DNA of 64,000 nucleotides from an uncultured Burkholderiales bacterium (GCA_903876885.1 CAIRBP010000032.1:1-64000); one strand, 5' to 3'; shown: positions 30,864-41,346, numbered from the stretch's first letter. Made by a program: numbers and translations. The notes: a model not told the origin generated them from the letters alone.

Positions 30864-31571
30864 TCAAACCCAACTGAGAACTGTATCTACCCCTTCCCTT
30901 GGTGTTTCAAATGTATTTACTAATGCGGTCTCATCCTCATAGCCCAAACTCATTGCACAAACAAGCATCTCATCAGGTCCGGCCTTGATGTGTGAGAGAA
31001 CAATTTTGGAGAACGCAAGCCAAGCGGCCTGAGGGCATGTTGATAATCCGACTCCCCTAGCCGCCAGCATTAAAGTTTGAATAAACATTCCGTAATCAAG
31101 CAATGACCCTCGCCCCATTACGGTGTTGAGTGTAAATACTAGGCCTACAGGAGCATCGAAAAATTTGAAATTTCTTTGTTGCTGTTCATGCATCTTATCT
31201 CTTTGAGTTTTATCAATGCCCAGTAATCCGTATAAACTCCATCCATTTTGACGCCTCCTATCAATGAATGGGCTGATCCATTTCTGCGGATAGTAGTCAT
31301 AGGAGTCTGTATATTCTTTAGCTATCTCAGGGTCCTTCGCCATTGCATCGTGTATTTTGCACACCTCATTGACTAGTCCATTCTTTGCATCCCCCTCCAA
31401 AGCGTAAACACGCCACGGCTGGGTATTGGTTCCAGACGGAGCACGGCAGGCTGACTCGACAATTGCCTTCAATAGCTCCTTTGGCACGGGTTTGTTTGTA
31501 AACGCCCTCACTGATTTACGAGTAAAAATTGCGTGATCCAAAGATCCGGGGACAAATTTAGGCTGAGACAT
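30864..31571 (-). CDS. Nitroreductase family protein
   Basis: AIFTRKSVRAFTNKPV, CRAPSGTNTQPWRVYAL. Confidence 0.95.
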   Translation of the reverse strand: MSQPKFVPGSLDHAIFTRKSVRAFTNKPVPKELLKAIVESACRAPSGTNTQPWRVYALEGDAKNGLVNEVCKIHDAMAKDPEIAKEYTDSYDYYPQKWISPFIDRRRQNGWSLYGLLGIDKTQRDKMHEQQQRNFKFFDAPVGLVFTLNTVMGRGSLLDYGMFIQTLMLAARGVGLSTCPQAAWLAFSKIVLSHIKAGPDEMLVCAMSLGYEDETALVNTFETPREGVDTVLSWV

Positions 31572-32010
31572 AAATATTCTCTAATGAAAGTTTAAAAGAG
31601 GAAGGCAACTGTTCAACCGGCTTACGAGTAAGCTTAGATACGTATACATGAACAAAATTACCCCAGGCTGAACTTTGATCCAGACCTTTAGTGAATATTC
31701 CAATTCTATATTCAACACTTGATTTACCTAACCTAGTCACGGCTATGCCAACCTCAACAGGTTCAGGGTAGGATATAGATTCGAAATAGTTACAGCTAGA
31801 ACTAACAACGAGTCCTATTGTTTCACCCTCCGAGGGATCTAATACGCCCTCCTGAATCAGATAAGCATTAACCGCTGTATCAAACCAACTGTAATAAACC
31901 ACATTATTGATGTGACCATAACAATCATTGTCCATCCAACGAGTGGTTATTGGGATAAAAATCTTAAATTGATTTCTAAATAAGGGTTGTTGCCGTGAAG
32001 ATTTACTCAT
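31558..32010 (-). CDS. Acyl-CoA thioesterase (hotdog fold)
   Basis: TRWMDNDCYGHINNVVYYSWFDTAVNAYL. Confidence 0.92.
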   Translation of the reverse strand: MSKSSRQQPLFRNQFKIFIPITTRWMDNDCYGHINNVVYYSWFDTAVNAYLIQEGVLDPSEGETIGLVVSSSCNYFESISYPEPVEVGIAVTRLGKSSVEYRIGIFTKGLDQSSAWGNFVHVYVSKLTRKPVEQLPSSFKLSLENIYVSA

Positions 32011-32031
32011 TAATGAACTCTCGCTTTAGCT

Positions 32032-32988
32032 TTAAGCTGAACTATCAAAATGAAATTCATATTTCGAAAAATATTCAGCTGCTATTTTAAATGTATTGAT
32101 ATTAATCTGAACGGTATCATCAATCGGCACTGAGTATCCTCCAGCCATCGAAAAGGCAATTGGAATACCTCTTTGCCACGCCCACTCAAAGACCTGTTTA
32201 TCTCGACTCTGCAATCCTTCCATACTCAGGGCTAATCGCCCTAATCTATCGCCAGTGTAAGGATCTGCTCCAGCAAGGTAAATAATTAAGTCAGGACAAA
32301 AATGTGCATCAAACGTTTGTAACGCATCTTCTAATGCGTTTAGATATTGATCGTCTGTGCACTCATCGGGTAATTCAATATCTAGATCACTTAACTCCTT
32401 TCTAAATGGGTAATTTTTGGCGCCGTGAACAGAGAGCGTAAAAACAGATGAATCACTTGCAAAAATCTTAGCAGTTCCATTGCCCTGGTGAACATCCAAG
32501 TCAATGACTCCAACCTTTAAAACCTTTGCTGAACCAAATTTACCAGGGGCTGATCTTTGAGCCTCTAGTTGTACAGAGCGTATTGCAACTGCACTATCGT
32601 TAAATACACAAAAACCACCGCCACGGTCTTTATAGGCATGATGTGTACCTCCAGCAATGTTGGCAGAAATTCCCTCTTTTAGGGCGGTCCTGCAAGCCAT
32701 TAAAGTAGCTCCTGAAGAACCCCTAGCTCGATCCACCATTCCATGCGACCAAGGAAATCCTATTTCACGTTGTTGGGCTTGACTTAGTTTCCCATCAAAA
32801 ACGGCATTAACATATTCAACATCATGGGCTAAAGCTAACTGCCCTGATGTAACGGGAGGAGCCAAATTAAGCTCACATGAAGGCAATTCATTCGCAAGCC
32901 TTAGCCTAAGTAACTCATACTTCTCCATTGGGAATCTATGCCCAGGAGGGAGTTTTTGAAGATTGGGGGCTGCATAGAAAATTTTCAC
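32032..32988 (-). CDS. Histone deacetylase/AcuC-like hydrolase
   Basis: GGTHHAYKDRGGGFCVFNDSAVA, VIDLDVHQGNGT. Confidence 0.94.
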   Translation of the reverse strand: MKIFYAAPNLQKLPPGHRFPMEKYELLRLRLANELPSCELNLAPPVTSGQLALAHDVEYVNAVFDGKLSQAQQREIGFPWSHGMVDRARGSSGATLMACRTALKEGISANIAGGTHHAYKDRGGGFCVFNDSAVAIRSVQLEAQRSAPGKFGSAKVLKVGVIDLDVHQGNGTAKIFASDSSVFTLSVHGAKNYPFRKELSDLDIELPDECTDDQYLNALEDALQTFDAHFCPDLIIYLAGADPYTGDRLGRLALSMEGLQSRDKQVFEWAWQRGIPIAFSMAGGYSVPIDDTVQININTFKIAAEYFSKYEFHFDSSA

Positions 32989-33298
32989 AAGGTATCAATT
33001 GTCTCTCGAATTGACCACTCCCCTAGACGGCATCCCTCAGGCGAGCGGCCGAGCGACAGAACATAGCAGTTGAATTCAAAATTGTTGACTGCAGAAATCG
33101 TAAGTAATTGATTTTTAATGATTTTTTAAAATTTTAGTTTAAAAATTGGAGTTTAGGATCTAGGCTCTAATCAGCACACCCGCCCCCCTTTTAGGCTTGT
33201 TTTAAATAAGGAGACTCATATACTTATCACATGCTGCACCGCAACATCGGGGTGTAGGCAAAGAGAATTTCACCTCACTTTAAATACTGGAGAACACC

Positions 33299-33844
33299 AT
33301 GCTTACACCTGAACAATTAGTTTCCGCTCAAAAGGCCAATGCTTCAACCCTTTTCGGTCTAACTGAAAAAGCCTTCGAGGGCGTAGAAAAACTTATCGAA
33401 CTTAATGTTGCTGCAAGTAAAGCTGCAATCAACGAGACCATGGGTCACGCTCAATCTTTATTGAGCATTAAAGATCCTCAAGAATTTATCAGCGTTCAAA
33501 CAGCAATGTTTCAACCTATCGCTGAGAAAATGACTTCATATGGCCGCCATGTATATGACATCACTTCCGCAACAACAGCTGAATTCACAAAGACAGCTGA
33601 GGAAAAAGTTGCTGAGGCTCAGCACACAATTTCTAGTCTAATTGACGCAACTTCCAAAAATGCCCCAGCTGGTACAGAGTCAGCAGTTGCAATGTTCAAA
33701 AACGCATATTCAGCTGGTACAAATGCAATTGAATCAGTTCAAAAAGCAGTTAAACATGCGACTGAAGTTGCTGAGGCAAATATTCAAACTGCCACTCACT
33801 CAGCAATTAATGCAACAAAATCAGCTTCTAAAAAGCGCGCTTAA
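33299..33844 (+). CDS. phaP: Phasin family protein
   Basis: [42 protein letters not shown]. Confidence 0.94.
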   Translation: MLTPEQLVSAQKANASTLFGLTEKAFEGVEKLIELNVAASKAAINETMGHAQSLLSIKDPQEFISVQTAMFQPIAEKMTSYGRHVYDITSATTAEFTKTAEEKVAEAQHTISSLIDATSKNAPAGTESAVAMFKNAYSAGTNAIESVQKAVKHATEVAEANIQTATHSAINATKSASKKRA

Positions 33845-33852
33845 TTAAACTT

Positions 33853-33875
33853 CAATCAACTTTTAAAGTTGATTG
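33853..33875. terminator. Hairpin CAATCAACTTT-T-AAAGTTGATTG downstream of phasin
   Basis: Perfect 11-bp inverted repeat followed by GATTTTT. Confidence 0.5.
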
Positions 33876-33888
33876 GATTTTTAGTTTA

Positions 33889-33917
33889 AACAGGCCCATC
33901 AGTTTGATGGGCCTGTT
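33889..33917. terminator. Hairpin between convergent phasin and traB
   Basis: AACAGGCCCATCA-GTT-TGATGGGCCTGTT, ends next to the traB stop codon. Confidence 0.8.
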
Positions 33918-35315
33918 CTATTTCTGGGTAACAGAAACTAAGTCAAAAGACTCCTGAACTACCCAAGATACTCTTGTGCCTGCATTAACTTCTACAATAG
34001 GGAACATCTGACGTGCATAGTCCAAATAAAATTTCGATAACTGTCCCAAAGACGTACTAACACCCTGACCCACTGCACTTCCAGCTATAAGACTTGTATT
34101 TGGCATAACAAAACCCTGCTGGGAGCCGCTCGTAGCACTAGAGTTATATGACGGCAAAGCCTGAGGGGAAAAAGCAGCTCCTACCCCAGCAAACATTCCC
34201 GCTGCAGCCTCTTTAGCTAAGATTGAGCCTTGTTTGGTTACTAAACGCCCAGACAAGCCTTGAATACCATCAAGGTCGACACCATAGGCTCTAATTCTAG
34301 CTTCGAAAATCAATCCAGCAGCGTTTACACAAGTCAACTTATCTGCAGTAACGTTCGCCCTCTCGGTAGATAAAATACCAATTCCTGTGCCAGACAAAAA
34401 ACAATCAGTTAAGTCAGCTACTCGCCATCCATTAGGCAAAATCGCAGCCCCTTTTACTCTAGATATAAATGGAGACCCAACGTTATTAGCTGAAATAATT
34501 GAACCACCTGTAGTTCCGCCAGTAGCACTTGTTCGAGCATTGATTCCAGATAACATTACAGCATCGATAACAGATGTTGCTGGAATAGTAACAAATGATT
34601 TAACTGATGTACTTGGTTTTGTCTCTTGTACTTGGAGACCCCACTGATGAATGTTGTGGTGATCCTGGATACTAGTTAATAGCTTAGGAACATTACGATT
34701 CAAAGAGTTCGGCTTTGTAGATGAATTGAGATTTAAATGAGAATCTGTGGACTTAAAACGATTTGTTTCTTGCGCCAACTCTTCATCAGTCGATTGTGTG
34801 AAGTCAATTGGTGGAGGGAGGTTACTCTTAAAATCAACTTGACTAGAGCGCGACGCAGAGGTTAAAGTTTGCAAATTACTGGAGGAGGATGAAGAAAGTG
34901 AATTTTGCTTCATTTGTTCAAGCAAAGCTATTTTTGATTGCAATTGTTTATTTTGTTCCGCCATCAGATGCAACTCCTCTTTTGCATCAAAGACAACTTG
35001 TCTCGTATAGTCAAAGTCAGCTTTTAGCTCCTCAAGGCCTAAATTGCGGTTAGTTTGTGGCAAAAGAGTATTTATAACTATAGAGTCTTTAGTTTGCCTT
35101 AAATCGCCAGACGAATTTTGACTATTTGGCAGTCTGGATTGATTAGACGTGTCGCTTTTTAAACTCTTTAAATTTTGAACTCTATGATATTCATGATTCG
35201 AATAGACTTGCCAAGATAAAAGTAAAAAAACTAATGCAATACAAAAGCACCATATTTTTTTTGATTTAGGATCAGAATCAATCCACTTAACACGTAGTTC
35301 GTGGAACTTATTCAT
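33918..35315 (-). CDS. traB: Conjugal transfer protein TraB (F-type T4SS, VirB10-like)
   Basis: TM anchor, coiled coil, RVKGAAILPNGWRVADLTDCFLSGTGIGILSTERANVTADKLTCVNAAG...GVDLDGIQGLSGRLVTKQGS. Confidence 0.9.
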   Translation of the reverse strand: MNKFHELRVKWIDSDPKSKKIWCFCIALVFLLLSWQVYSNHEYHRVQNLKSLKSDTSNQSRLPNSQNSSGDLRQTKDSIVINTLLPQTNRNLGLEELKADFDYTRQVVFDAKEELHLMAEQNKQLQSKIALLEQMKQNSLSSSSSSNLQTLTSASRSSQVDFKSNLPPPIDFTQSTDEELAQETNRFKSTDSHLNLNSSTKPNSLNRNVPKLLTSIQDHHNIHQWGLQVQETKPSTSVKSFVTIPATSVIDAVMLSGINARTSATGGTTGGSIISANNVGSPFISRVKGAAILPNGWRVADLTDCFLSGTGIGILSTERANVTADKLTCVNAAGLIFEARIRAYGVDLDGIQGLSGRLVTKQGSILAKEAAAGMFAGVGAAFSPQALPSYNSSATSGSQQGFVMPNTSLIAGSAVGQGVSTSLGQLSKFYLDYARQMFPIVEVNAGTRVSWVVQESFDLVSVTQK

Positions 35316-36358
35316 TGATATTCAGACTTAAATGGCTGTTTTTTTGATATGACTAGAATTTTGGTGTTTTCACCTTTTGCTAAGATGGGAGAGGGAAAAA
35401 TAGATATAGCCAAAACTGTCTCACCGTCAAACTCTTTCTCACTAAGAGTTGCTGTGTTTGAGCTAGGATTGCGAGCTTCATATATATAAATCTCTTGATC
35501 AATGCTGGACATACGAGTAAGCGGAATAACGACTAGACCATTCATAACAATTGGAGATATATTCTTTAAAGAAATATTAGTGAATCCAGATGGATTTTGA
35601 TTATTTACTGCCATTTCCATAGTATTTACGATCAGAGAAATATAGTCATTTGATCTACTTTGCCTTACTAATCCTCTAGAAATGCCTGAATTATCAACAA
35701 CCTTTATAACCTGAGAAGCTATTGATTTTGGTATCAACTGAAGACTCAGAACAGTACTTGACTGAGATTGATTTTCAACAAATAATTGAATGGGTTTCGA
35801 TGAGCCAGGTTTAAATTGAAAATATATATTTGAATCAGATTGCTTTATTTCCAAATCGTCTGTAGAAGTGATGAGAGGATGTGAAAAAGGAATTTGAATT
35901 AAATTTATATCATTTTTTGAAACATATACCGATGATGATCCACCATTGACGAATTCAACTATTTGCCCCCTTGTTGGATCGATAGTCTGCGCATTTACAC
36001 CAGGTATATTTATTACCCCAGGAAGGATGATTTCTTTAAATGGTGAATCTTTAATTGGTAATAGCCCAGAAGAATCAATAGTAGGATTAACCTCCGTTAA
36101 ATTCTTATTTATATGCCTTAGAGCAGTAGTTCGAGACTTAGCTTTTGAGCCATCAGCATGTTCAAAATTAGATGATTTAGTGCTATTTTTTGATAACGTT
36201 GAGGAATTATGTAATTGAGAATCCATTATATTTGCACTATATTGAGCATCTATCCCAACAGTTGATGTTTGGGTTTGGGTTTGTGTTTGGGTTAATCCAA
36301 TTTCGAAGATAGATAAAAGTAGCAATATAAATGCAAGCTTCAGAAAAAAATTACTCAT
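35312..36358 (-). CDS. traK: TraK-like secretin (F-type T4SS)
   Basis: Signal peptide; secretin-like domain; overlaps traB and traE at expected place in L-E-K-B order. Confidence 0.8.
   Translation of the reverse strand: MSNFFLKLAFILLLLSIFEIGLTQTQTQTQTSTVGIDAQYSANIMDSQLHNSSTLSKNSTKSSNFEHADGSKAKSRTTALRHINKNLTEVNPTIDSSGLLPIKDSPFKEIILPGVINIPGVNAQTIDPTRGQIVEFVNGGSSSVYVSKNDINLIQIPFSHPLITSTDDLEIKQSDSNIYFQFKPGSSKPIQLFVENQSQSSTVLSLQLIPKSIASQVIKVVDNSGISRGLVRQSRSNDYISLIVNTMEMAVNNQNPSGFTNISLKNISPIVMNGLVVIPLTRMSSIDQEIYIYEARNPSSNTATLSEKEFDGETVLAISIFPSPILAKGENTKILVISKKQPFKSEYQ
36268..36291. repeat. Hexanucleotide repeat in traK
   Basis: TTTGGG TTTGGG TTTGTG TTTGGG, encoding TQTQTQTQ. Confidence 0.9.
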
Positions 36359-36969
36359 AATGATAATTTCTTTTGATTTTCAAGCCACAATGAATCATGA
36401 AATTCATTACCAGAGTATGTTTCAAGGACTGTAATCAAAGGTCTGTAATTTTCAACCCGCATAGTTATTTCATACACCCAAGATTGTGAAGTATTTTTCA
36501 CAACATTTACTGTGTGAATATCACCTTTAACAAAGTGCTTATTCAATATAGGATCAAACATATATTCTTTAAATTCAAAATAAAATGAACCAAGTTCATG
36601 TTGCTCAGTCATTCTTTTAACCTGAAAATCAATTTGATTAGAGATATTCGTGAAAACTTCTGGCGCCAAAAAACTTTGGATAAAAATTTTTTCATAACTG
36701 TAATTAATGCTATTTATCTGAGAAATGGCATTAACAGTTGCTAATATGATTGCCTTTTGCGAACCACTATCTAAGGTTTGTTTACCGTAAGTTGACTCGA
36801 TTAAAGAACCTCCTCCACCGGGAATCTGAACAACAACTATTTTATTTTGAAATACTAAATATAGTATCAATAAAGAAATAATAGCAAGAAGAAATATGTT
36901 TGAAATGCGTAAATACTTAACCCAAGTCATCATTTCGTTAATTGTCTTAGTATGCTGTTTTAGTTCCAT
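36355..36969 (-). CDS. traE: TraE-like (VirB8-like) T4SS protein
   Basis: N-terminal TM; FLAPEVFTNISNQIDFQVKRMTEQHELGSFYF; position between traL and traK. Confidence 0.85.
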   Translation of the reverse strand: MELKQHTKTINEMMTWVKYLRISNIFLLAIISLLILYLVFQNKIVVVQIPGGGGSLIESTYGKQTLDSGSQKAIILATVNAISQINSINYSYEKIFIQSFLAPEVFTNISNQIDFQVKRMTEQHELGSFYFEFKEYMFDPILNKHFVKGDIHTVNVVKNTSQSWVYEITMRVENYRPLITVLETYSGNEFHDSLWLENQKKLSL

Positions 36970-37009
36970 TTGATTTCGTACTTTTAAAAAAATTATTTCT
37001 TTAAAATAT

Positions 37010-37348
37010 CTAAAGAAAACATATTGAAAGAGAAGTATTCAAAATAATTGAATTACCAATAAACAATTTGTTTTGCTTATTGAAAGCCTCCGAGTAACCC
37101 AATATTGAATATTGGTAAAGAACGGAAAGAATAAATCCATCCAACTGCTCTTTTTTATAACTAACAAAATATCTAGTTAATAAAAAGCCTATCAGAACAG
37201 TAATAAATGGAAGCATCAAACTTCCCATGCTTGAAATTGGTAAAGCAACGAATATTGAGCAAATAAGAGGTGCTGTATCCTTTAATTCAACGCCTAAGAA
37301 AGTTACCCCTAAATTCGCTCCTCGAGGTATTCTGTGTAATTTAGACAT
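37010..37348 (-). CDS. traL: TraL-like T4SS membrane protein
   Basis: RIPRGANLGVTFLGVELKDTAPL and paired TM segments. Confidence 0.8.
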   Translation of the reverse strand: MSKLHRIPRGANLGVTFLGVELKDTAPLICSIFVALPISSMGSLMLPFITVLIGFLLTRYFVSYKKEQLDGFILSVLYQYSILGYSEAFNKQNKLFIGNSIILNTSLSICFL

Positions 37349-37953
37349 TATTTAGTCAATTGTAATAATGAAGAATTTATAGATATTTCTGCTGGAAATT
37401 TTTCATTTTCAAGTAACGAATTAATTTGATAAGGCGAACATATTAAGTGCGACTTCCACTCTTTTCTTGTTGAAAAATCTATTTCAGGAACACATATTTC
37501 CGAATCCGATTGAATAATTAAGGGCCAATTTAGTTTTCGATATTTTGAAATTCTTTTTTCCTCATCGATTTTTAATATTTCTTTTTTCCTAATATTTTCT
37601 GTTTTTTGCTTAAGCCTTAAATATTCATTTAGTTCTTCATACGTATATGCATCAAAAGAGATACGCTCTACCCCACCAATCAAAACTCCCATCGAAAATT
37701 CTCTTAAGTCTTTTTCTGAATTACCATACACATACTGGCCTTTGGCAGGCATCCTAACTACAACTGTTCCAACTGAATCGATTAATTTGACAAGAAATAA
37801 TTCGCTAGGCCGTGCCAAATGACTCACAAATACTATTAATAAAAATAAAAACGTATTTTTTAATTTAAAAATATAGTACTGAAACATTAAAAAATAACAA
37901 TTTTTCAATCCCGTTTTATTCATCCGGAAACTCTTTATAGGCGCTTTTAGCAT
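37348..37953 (-). CDS. Unknown protein in tra operon
   Basis: 201-aa ORF overlapping traL and trbC; probable start within MFQYYIFKLKNTFLFLLIVFV. Confidence 0.6.
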   Translation of the reverse strand: MLKAPIKSFRMNKTGLKNCYFLMFQYYIFKLKNTFLFLLIVFVSHLARPSELFLVKLIDSVGTVVVRMPAKGQYVYGNSEKDLREFSMGVLIGGVERISFDAYTYEELNEYLRLKQKTENIRKKEILKIDEEKRISKYRKLNWPLIIQSDSEICVPEIDFSTRKEWKSHLICSPYQINSLLENEKFPAEISINSSLLQLTK

Positions 37954-38455
37954 CTGCTCTAATCAACGGATTTATTGCGCCTGCATAGATATATTTAAGG
38001 GCATTTTGCACAGACATTTCCCCGCTCACCATTACAAAATCTGATGGATTTAAAGGAGTTTTTTTTGATATTACAAAGGATGGACTTACTCTTACATTGA
38101 ATTTCTCAAAAAGTAGGGGATATATCATCCAACTCGGCCCATTTCTTGAACAACACGAATTATTGATCTCGAAAATTTTGATTTTTGTATGTTCAAGTCC
38201 AGCGCTACTTGCATCAATAAATCCAAAAAGTACCATCGTCATCTTCGATATTTGAGCTTGAGCAGCCAATTCAATAAGGTCTTGATCAGGCATCTTGGTA
38301 CTGACAAAAATATATCTGTCAATTTTTTGATCATTAGTAATTGTTTTAAATATATCGTGCCCCTGAACCTTACCTATCAAAAAAATCATTAAAGTAAATA
38401 TAAGTAATACTTTCACTGAATTCCTGAAGTCAAACCAGCTACCGCAGAGCAACAA
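37916..38455 (-). CDS. trbC: TrbC-like periplasmic T4SS protein
   Basis: YIFVSTKMPDQDLIELAAQA ... VRVSPSFVI. Confidence 0.85.
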   Translation of the reverse strand: MLLCGSWFDFRNSVKVLLIFTLMIFLIGKVQGHDIFKTITNDQKIDRYIFVSTKMPDQDLIELAAQAQISKMTMVLFGFIDASSAGLEHTKIKIFEINNSCCSRNGPSWMIYPLLFEKFNVRVSPSFVISKKTPLNPSDFVMVSGEMSVQNALKYIYAGAINPLIRADAKSAYKEFPDE

Positions 38456-39456
38456 TCTTTCTTTTTAAAAATAAAATATCCGTAATCTTTATAAATTGGT
38501 GCAGCAGCTCCAACCTCTTGTAAGACTAATGGTCGGGAGATAGGTGTACATAAATTATCTGGAAATGGAAATGTACGATTAGTTTTATATTGTCTTTTAT
38601 CCATTAAAAACTCCGGTACACCTAAGGATCCACAAGATGCTTGCGCGATTTTTCCTGCAGAAGTTTGCTGAACACCTGCAGCATGTAATTTTGCAAAAAT
38701 TCGCGCAATCAATAAATGAGATATTTGCTCAGGCGTGTTAGCTGTGCTTACGTTACCTGTTACTGGGTACATTGAACCCCAAGCTCCAGCTGTCCAAAAT
38801 AATTGTTCTAAACCAAAACCCGTTGTAGCTGCGATTGCATCTGGGGCTTCAGCAGCTATGCTTGGTATACCAGCAAAAGGATAAGCGTATGGTGTCAATA
38901 TCATCGCTAGGGTATCGTCATTCCAAGTGGGGTCTGCCCATGAGACGTATGGTGTATCGAATCCCCTACTATCCAAACATGGATTATCAGAAATTATCCC
39001 AAGAGTTGTCATAACTGGATTTATATACTCATTTAACTGCAAGAAAGCTGCTTTAACGTGTCCACCAATTTGCGTATTGGTGACTACAGTAGATCCGTTT
39101 TCAGCAGAATTTGTAGGTGGATTTATTTGTACGCCACCAAGCAATGGCATACATCCAGCTACATTGGTTGTATCAACCATGTACATTGGCTCCCAAAATG
39201 AGGATGGTATGCCAATCGATAAATTGGAAGAACAACTACAGATCGGACTTTTTGATGCTCCAGTATCATAATCATCCAAATTTGCACTTAAACCAATCGG
39301 CAAGCCAGCTATTACGATTGGGAACATACAATCGTAACAAATATCTGTAATTAGATCAGGAAACTTTCCCTGACATGCTGGACCTGAGACTTGCGCTTTA
39401 GAATTATTTAAGACAATACAAAGCACCAATATCGACGATAGCTTGATTAATTGCAT
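38413..39456 (-). CDS. traU: TraU
   Basis: GKFPDLITDICYDCMFPIVIAGLPIGLSANLDDYDTGASKSPICSCSSN, FWEPMYMVDTTNVAGCMP. Confidence 0.95.
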   Translation of the reverse strand: MQLIKLSSILVLCIVLNNSKAQVSGPACQGKFPDLITDICYDCMFPIVIAGLPIGLSANLDDYDTGASKSPICSCSSNLSIGIPSSFWEPMYMVDTTNVAGCMPLLGGVQINPPTNSAENGSTVVTNTQIGGHVKAAFLQLNEYINPVMTTLGIISDNPCLDSRGFDTPYVSWADPTWNDDTLAMILTPYAYPFAGIPSIAAEAPDAIAATTGFGLEQLFWTAGAWGSMYPVTGNVSTANTPEQISHLLIARIFAKLHAAGVQQTSAGKIAQASCGSLGVPEFLMDKRQYKTNRTFPFPDNLCTPISRPLVLQEVGAAAPIYKDYGYFIFKKKDCCSAVAGLTSGIQ

Positions 39457-39457
39457 C

Positions 39458-40108
39458 CTAAAATCCCCAACTAACTAGCATCGAATTACCACTCTGCGTC
39501 AATTTAACTGGAACAGTTTTAATCTCAATGTGATAAAGTCTAGATAACTGATTAATGATCATTTTGCGCTGATCAAAATAAAAAGGTACGGTGCTAGATC
39601 CCATCCAATTCGTATGTCTATATTTCAATCTCAATTCGTACGGGGAACCTGCTACTAAGATTATTTTTAACGGTGCAAATTTAATTTGTTCTAATGCATA
39701 GTTAATCTGTCGCTGATCACGACCATCAATAAATAATAGACCGTTCTTTAGTGTTGTAAACTTTAGCGGCTCAATAATTGTTCCTTTTTTTACAATTAAA
39801 TTACCACCTAGGTCATAAAAATCTTGATTAATTCGGTATTTCAAATCAACCAGTTCTGTTCGAAAAATCTGACTGGTAGTTATCCCACTTAGTGCGGTAG
39901 GATTTTTAATCAATGATACCGATCGCTCTGAGAAATTTTTCCAAAATCTCTGAACTTCGCCGTTAGAATATTTTTCTTGAATTAAATTTTTGATCTGTAA
40001 CCTTGCGTCAGCATCAATTTTAAAAGTTGAGTTTTTCGATCCTAAATCCTGAGCTGATACGGCGAAAATACAGGTTGCAAGATAACTAAAAAATAATTTA
40101 ATCAACAT
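39458..40108 (-). CDS. traW: TraW
   Basis: NPLKF-like core YDLGGNLIVKKGTIIEPLKFTTLKNGLLFIDGRDQRQINYA, PFYFDQRKMIINQL. Confidence 0.93.
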   Translation of the reverse strand: MLIKLFFSYLATCIFAVSAQDLGSKNSTFKIDADARLQIKNLIQEKYSNGEVQRFWKNFSERSVSLIKNPTALSGITTSQIFRTELVDLKYRINQDFYDLGGNLIVKKGTIIEPLKFTTLKNGLLFIDGRDQRQINYALEQIKFAPLKIILVAGSPYELRLKYRHTNWMGSSTVPFYFDQRKMIINQLSRLYHIEIKTVPVKLTQSGNSMLVSWGF

Positions 40109-40627
40109 TTATTTGAGTCCTTCTGCAAGTTGTAAATATTTATTACGAATATCTTCTAACCTAATATTTCCAAATATTTTTGCAACTTTATCAATATACT
40201 TTATCTGTGAACTCAACTTAACTGAGTTATATGCGCCAACAGCTTGCCATGTATTGCCGTAAGTTGATATATTTTGCGCAAGAACCCACGCAGCAATTTC
40301 AACACTAACGCACGGCTTAAAAAGATCTTCTTTATGTATTCCGTACTCCTCGAGTTTAGGAATCCAAGATGAGTTAATTTGCATTAAACCGAAATCTGTT
40401 GTTCCGTTGGTGTTAATTGGGCCAATTGCCAAGGGATTTACTCCGCTCTCAACGATTGCAATAGACCAGAGAAGTTTTTCCGAAATACTGTATTTAGCAG
40501 AAATTTTCTCTAAACAATTAGCGTGACAAAAACCACATAACAAAAGAAGGATACTAATCAGCTTAAATATACTTGTTATGTCATTTCTATTTTTTTCCTT
40601 AACCAATTTTCTTCCAAAGATATTCAT
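40109..40627 (-). CDS. T4SS-associated lytic transglycosylase
   Basis: LLWSIAIVESGVNPLAIGPINTNGTTDFGLMQINSSWIPKLE (SLT domain). Confidence 0.93.
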   Translation of the reverse strand: MNIFGRKLVKEKNRNDITSIFKLISILLLLCGFCHANCLEKISAKYSISEKLLWSIAIVESGVNPLAIGPINTNGTTDFGLMQINSSWIPKLEEYGIHKEDLFKPCVSVEIAAWVLAQNISTYGNTWQAVGAYNSVKLSSQIKYIDKVAKIFGNIRLEDIRNKYLQLAEGLK

Positions 40628-41346
40628 TGATATAAATCTTGTTTGTCATCAATATTTTTAAGCTTTAAATTTATTTGCTCAGCAGTCATTGCCCCTGGAA
40701 TGATTGTTCCATCTTCAAAAATGATAGTTGGAGTAGCATTAATTTTGTACCTATTTGCTAGATTTTTAATGTCATCAATCGGAGTAGAACATTTATTTAT
40801 TTTTGGATCAATTTCACGCTCTACATAATCACTCCAAGCTTTACTTCTGTTAGTAGAACACCAAATACTAGTTGATATTTTGAGTGAACCGGGGTGTATT
40901 GCCTCAAAGGGTAGAGGGAAAATATAAATTGATACATTTTCTAATTTCTTGAAATCCAGCTCTAATTGTTTGCAAAAAGGACATTTGGGATCGCTAAAAA
41001 CATATATTTTTCTAAAGCCAACTCCTAGTCGGATTGCATCCTCAATTTTCAAATCAGATATATTAAATTTTGATGGGATTATTAACTTATTTTGTACCGA
41101 TAAATTTTGTCCCGTCTCAAGATCGATAACTGAACCACTAATTAAAATTTTAAAATCATCTGAAATAAATACATTCTCAGAATTTGAATCCTTTATTAGA
41201 TAAAAATTCTCAAACGACTTTACAATTTTGACATCACTCAAGGCTGGAAATTTTGTATAAAATTCATCCTTGAAATCCGCCCTTGCCAAATTAAGCATAA
41301 TTAATAGATAAATAATAAAATATTTTTTAAGCACCAATATTTCCAA
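40624..41346 (-). CDS. DsbC-like thiol:disulfide interchange protein
   Basis: IYVFSDPKCPFCKQLE and TPTIIFEDGTIIPG. Confidence 0.92.
   Translation of the reverse strand: MEILVLKKYFIIYLLIMLNLARADFKDEFYTKFPALSDVKIVKSFENFYLIKDSNSENVFISDDFKILISGSVIDLETGQNLSVQNKLIIPSKFNISDLKIEDAIRLGVGFRKIYVFSDPKCPFCKQLELDFKKLENVSIYIFPLPFEAIHPGSLKISTSIWCSTNRSKAWSDYVEREIDPKINKCSTPIDDIKNLANRYKINATPTIIFEDGTIIPGAMTAEQINLKLKNIDDKQDLYQ

Noticed and set aside
33642-33848. 68-aa Gln-rich ORF
   Set aside because: Out-of-frame reading of the phasin gene; low-complexity artefact.
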